From DATEJJ01 sp039649115 (lineage in GTDB: Bacteria; Actinomycetota; Actinomycetes; Mycobacteriales; Micromonosporaceae): 8,343 nt of DNA. The stretch spans positions 1-8,343 of the forward strand of contig JBBWZQ010000273.1 in assembly GCA_039649115.1 (NCBI GenBank), in the 5' to 3' direction. The stretch's first letter is position 1. Every line of letters starts with the position of its first letter. The position numbers and the translations under genes are program-made. The notes below the pieces were generated by a model that saw only the letters and a program-made list of their open reading frames with translations, was not told the origin of the DNA and ran no database searches. Shown piece after piece: positions 6,990-8,343 of this stretch.

Positions 6990-7757
6990 TCACTGGCGGT
7001 CGTACTCGTCGTGGCGGCGCCACCAGAAACCGGTCTCGTTGCGACCGAGTGGCGCGCGGTCGAGCCACTGGTACATGCCCCAGAGGGCGTCCAACCCACG
7101 CTCGTACGCGGAGTAGGTGTGGTATACGACGCCATCATCGAGCGTGAACGCGCTCATGCCAGGCCCTTCCCGCCTGAACGTCTCCCAGTCCGTTCCGACG
7201 ACGCTCGATGCGAACTCGTCGAGCCCGGAACTGTCCTGACCCGCCGGCGACCGAAGGTCCGCCGTGCGGAAGTTGTACGCGACGGCTCCGGACTGCCACT
7301 CCTCCTTGGTGTGCGCGGCCTGGAAGTCGTAGTTGAAGTCGCTGTCGAACGCGGACGCCCAGGGAAAGGTCCAGCCCATCCGCCGCTTGTACGCCTGCAG
7401 TTTCGGGAGCGGAGCCCGCGACACCGCGCAGAGCGTGACGTCGTGATTCGCGAGGTGGACGACGGAGCCGTCGAAGCCGTCTGCGATCGCGGAGCAGGAC
7501 GGACACCCTGCCGTGTAGTCGGGCCCGAACATGAAGTGATAGATGAGCAGCTGCGAGCGTCCCGCGAAGAGATCGGCGAGGGACACCGTGCCCTCGTCGG
7601 TCTCGAAGCGGTACTCCTTGTCGATTCGAACCCAGGGCAGTTCCTGGCGCCACCGCGCCAGTTCGTCGCCACGCCGCGTCAGCGCCTTCTCGGCATCGAG
7701 CAGTTCCAGCCGGGCCGCAAGCCACTCTTCGCGTGTTGCGGTCAGGTGATCGGTCAT
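6990..7757 (-). CDS. DUF899 thioredoxin-fold family protein
   Basis: The 255-residue protein belongs to the DUF899 family, which has a thioredoxin/AhpC-TSA-like fold and unproven function. Recognisable blocks are LPWVRIDKEYRF (40-51), LIYHFMFGPDYTAGCPSCSAIAD (71-93), VTLCAVSRAPLPKLQAYKRRMGWTFPW (about 105-131), FNYDF, YNFRT, GMSAFTLDDGVVYHTYSAYERGLD, and LDRAPLGRNE near the C-terminus. Cys85 and Cys88 form a CPSC pair at the position of a redox active site, so a thiol-disulfide or peroxide-related role is plausible but is inference. The start at ATG 7757 is preferred because AAGGAGAG lies 5 nt upstream. A GTG at 7784 in the same frame would add nine residues but falls inside a duplicated sequence and lacks such a site. 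The DUF2182 gene lies 78 nt upstream on the same strand. Confidence 0.9.
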   Translation of the reverse strand: MTDHLTATREEWLAARLELLDAEKALTRRGDELARWRQELPWVRIDKEYRFETDEGTVSLADLFAGRSQLLIYHFMFGPDYTAGCPSCSAIADGFDGSVVHLANHDVTLCAVSRAPLPKLQAYKRRMGWTFPWASAFDSDFNYDFQAAHTKEEWQSGAVAYNFRTADLRSPAGQDSSGLDEFASSVVGTDWETFRREGPGMSAFTLDDGVVYHTYSAYERGLDALWGMYQWLDRAPLGRNETGFWWRRHDEYDRQ

Positions 7758-7762
7758 TGTTT

Positions 7763-7770
7763 CTCTCCTT
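7763..7770 (-). promoter_or_regulatory. Ribosome binding site that sets the DUF899 start
   Basis: On the minus strand AAGGAGAG is followed by AAACA and ATG 7757. This near-ideal spacing and sequence favour ATG 7757 over the upstream in-frame GTG 7784. Confidence 0.8.
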
Positions 7771-7805
7771 CTTTTCGTTACCACAGCTTCTTTTCGTTAC
7801 CACAG
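7768..7805. repeat. Perfect 19-bp tandem duplication upstream of the DUF899 gene
   Basis: CTTCTTTTCGTTACCACAG occurs at 7768-7786 and again, without a mismatch or spacer, at 7787-7805. It is unusually A/T-rich for this window. On the minus strand the unit ends in GAAG, so the copy nearest the gene supplies the first bases of the Shine-Dalgarno sequence. It may be a paired regulator site or a simple recent duplication. Confidence 0.95.
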
Positions 7806-7835
7806 CGTGGGTGGCCCGCGTCCACCGATCACGTC

Positions 7836-8343
7836 TCACATCGCTGGCGTGAGTCCGGGAACCGACGAGGGCGCGAGGACGATCAGGATGCCGAGCCCGA
7901 CGATCGCCAGCGCCAGCGGCACATCGATGGAGGCTTTCGCGGGCAGGAGCTTCTGGGCGAGGACGAGGACGGCGATCACGGACATCCAGACGACGCTCAT
8001 GACGCCCAGAGCGACCAGCACCAGCATCAGCCCGATGCTCGAGCCGACGCAGTAGAGGCCGAACTCGAATCCCGAGCGGACGCTCTGCCGGCAGCACCGG
8101 CGGAAGTGCTGCTTGAGCGGCGTGAGCTCGTAGACACCTGCCGCGATCGCGACCGCGCCGGCGGCGAATGACCCGTGCGGCCGGTACAACGCATACACGG
8201 CGACGCCCACGAGTGTCCAGACGGCAAGGTACGACCCGACGAACAGCGGCACGGTGCGCGCACGACCACTGGCATGAGCGCGTGCCACGACTGCCGGCGC
8301 CGCGCCCGGCAGCATCATCGCCGCCATCATCGACACCCACAGG
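7836..8343 (-). CDS. DUF2182 multi-pass membrane protein, 5' end beyond window
   Basis: This is a partial gene; the frame stays open to the right edge (Leu-Trp before Val at 8336), so the true start is outside. The visible part of about 168 residues matches DUF2182, described as predicted metal-binding integral membrane proteins. Conserved blocks are MMAAMMLPGAAP near the visible N-terminus, then YELTPLKQHFRRCCR, GLYCVGSSIGLMLVLVALGV and LAQKLLPAKASI. Hydrophobic segments near visible residues 30-50, 57-68, 93-108, 111-127 and 138-155 suggest four or five membrane spans in this portion. Two cysteines sit together after the TPLK motif, and another lies in GLYCVG. In many relatives as I recall them the GLYC motif continues with a Cys pair; here it is Ser-Ser. 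It ends at TGA 7838-7836, upstream of DUF899 on the same strand. Its function is unknown; metal binding or transport is a family-level guess. Confidence 0.85.
   Translation of the reverse strand, partial: LWVSMMAAMMLPGAAPAVVARAHASGRARTVPLFVGSYLAVWTLVGVAVYALYRPHGSFAAGAVAIAAGVYELTPLKQHFRRCCRQSVRSGFEFGLYCVGSSIGLMLVLVALGVMSVVWMSVIAVLVLAQKLLPAKASIDVPLALAIVGLGILIVLAPSSVPGLTPAM

Noticed and set aside
6796..7116. Short plus-strand frame filling the convergent intergenic region
   Set aside because: It has no ribosome site, runs into the antisense of DUF899, and has no motif. Codon third-position bias is weaker than in the real genes.

Overview
The window is very GC-rich DNA with strongly G/C-ending codons and good Shine-Dalgarno sites before several genes, which points to an actinomycete. 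Valine codon GTA followed by C and the hexamer GGTACC recur in the polyketide genes. That recalls Micromonosporaceae, but it is only an impression. Five protein genes and one further partial gene can be supported. Most other long reading frames are antisense shadows of these.

Region 1 (1-4989, minus strand) is the leading part of a secondary-lipid / PUFA-synthase-like locus. A complete PfaD-type flavin enoyl reductase gene (4989 to 3364) is followed after 43 nt by a large iterative type I polyketide synthase (start 3320) that runs out of the window at base 1. The visible 1106 residues hold a ketosynthase with Cys201/His336/His377, a malonyl-type acyltransferase with Ser667/His769, and a Pro/Gln/Ala linker of 16 tandem 9-bp units. 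A short helix of the kind that precedes tandem ACPs in PfaA-like enzymes follows. The ACPs and any KR, DH or PPTase domains must lie beyond the left edge. The KS-AT protein would build the chain, with the PfaD protein reducing enoyl intermediates in trans. The product cannot be read from this window.

Region 2 (4990-5213) is a divergent intergenic region with a good -10 element (TATGAT) facing the lipid genes and a weaker candidate facing right.

Region 3 (5214-6765, plus strand) is a tight two-gene unit. It encodes a LabA-like NYN/PIN nuclease-fold protein with a C-terminal OST-HTH/LOTUS domain, then, 4 nt later, a class I SAM-dependent methyltransferase of unknown substrate.

Region 4 (6766-6989) has no convincing gene. 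It lies between convergent genes and contains a strong GC hairpin that probably ends transcription.

Region 5 (6990-8343, minus strand) holds a DUF899 thioredoxin-fold protein and, upstream of it, the 3' part of a DUF2182 multi-pass membrane protein. The 78-nt gap between them contains a perfect 19-bp tandem duplication. These two probably form a unit unrelated to the lipid locus.

The most notable content is the actinobacterial PfaA/PfaD-like locus of unknown product and the NYN-LOTUS plus methyltransferase pair beside it.
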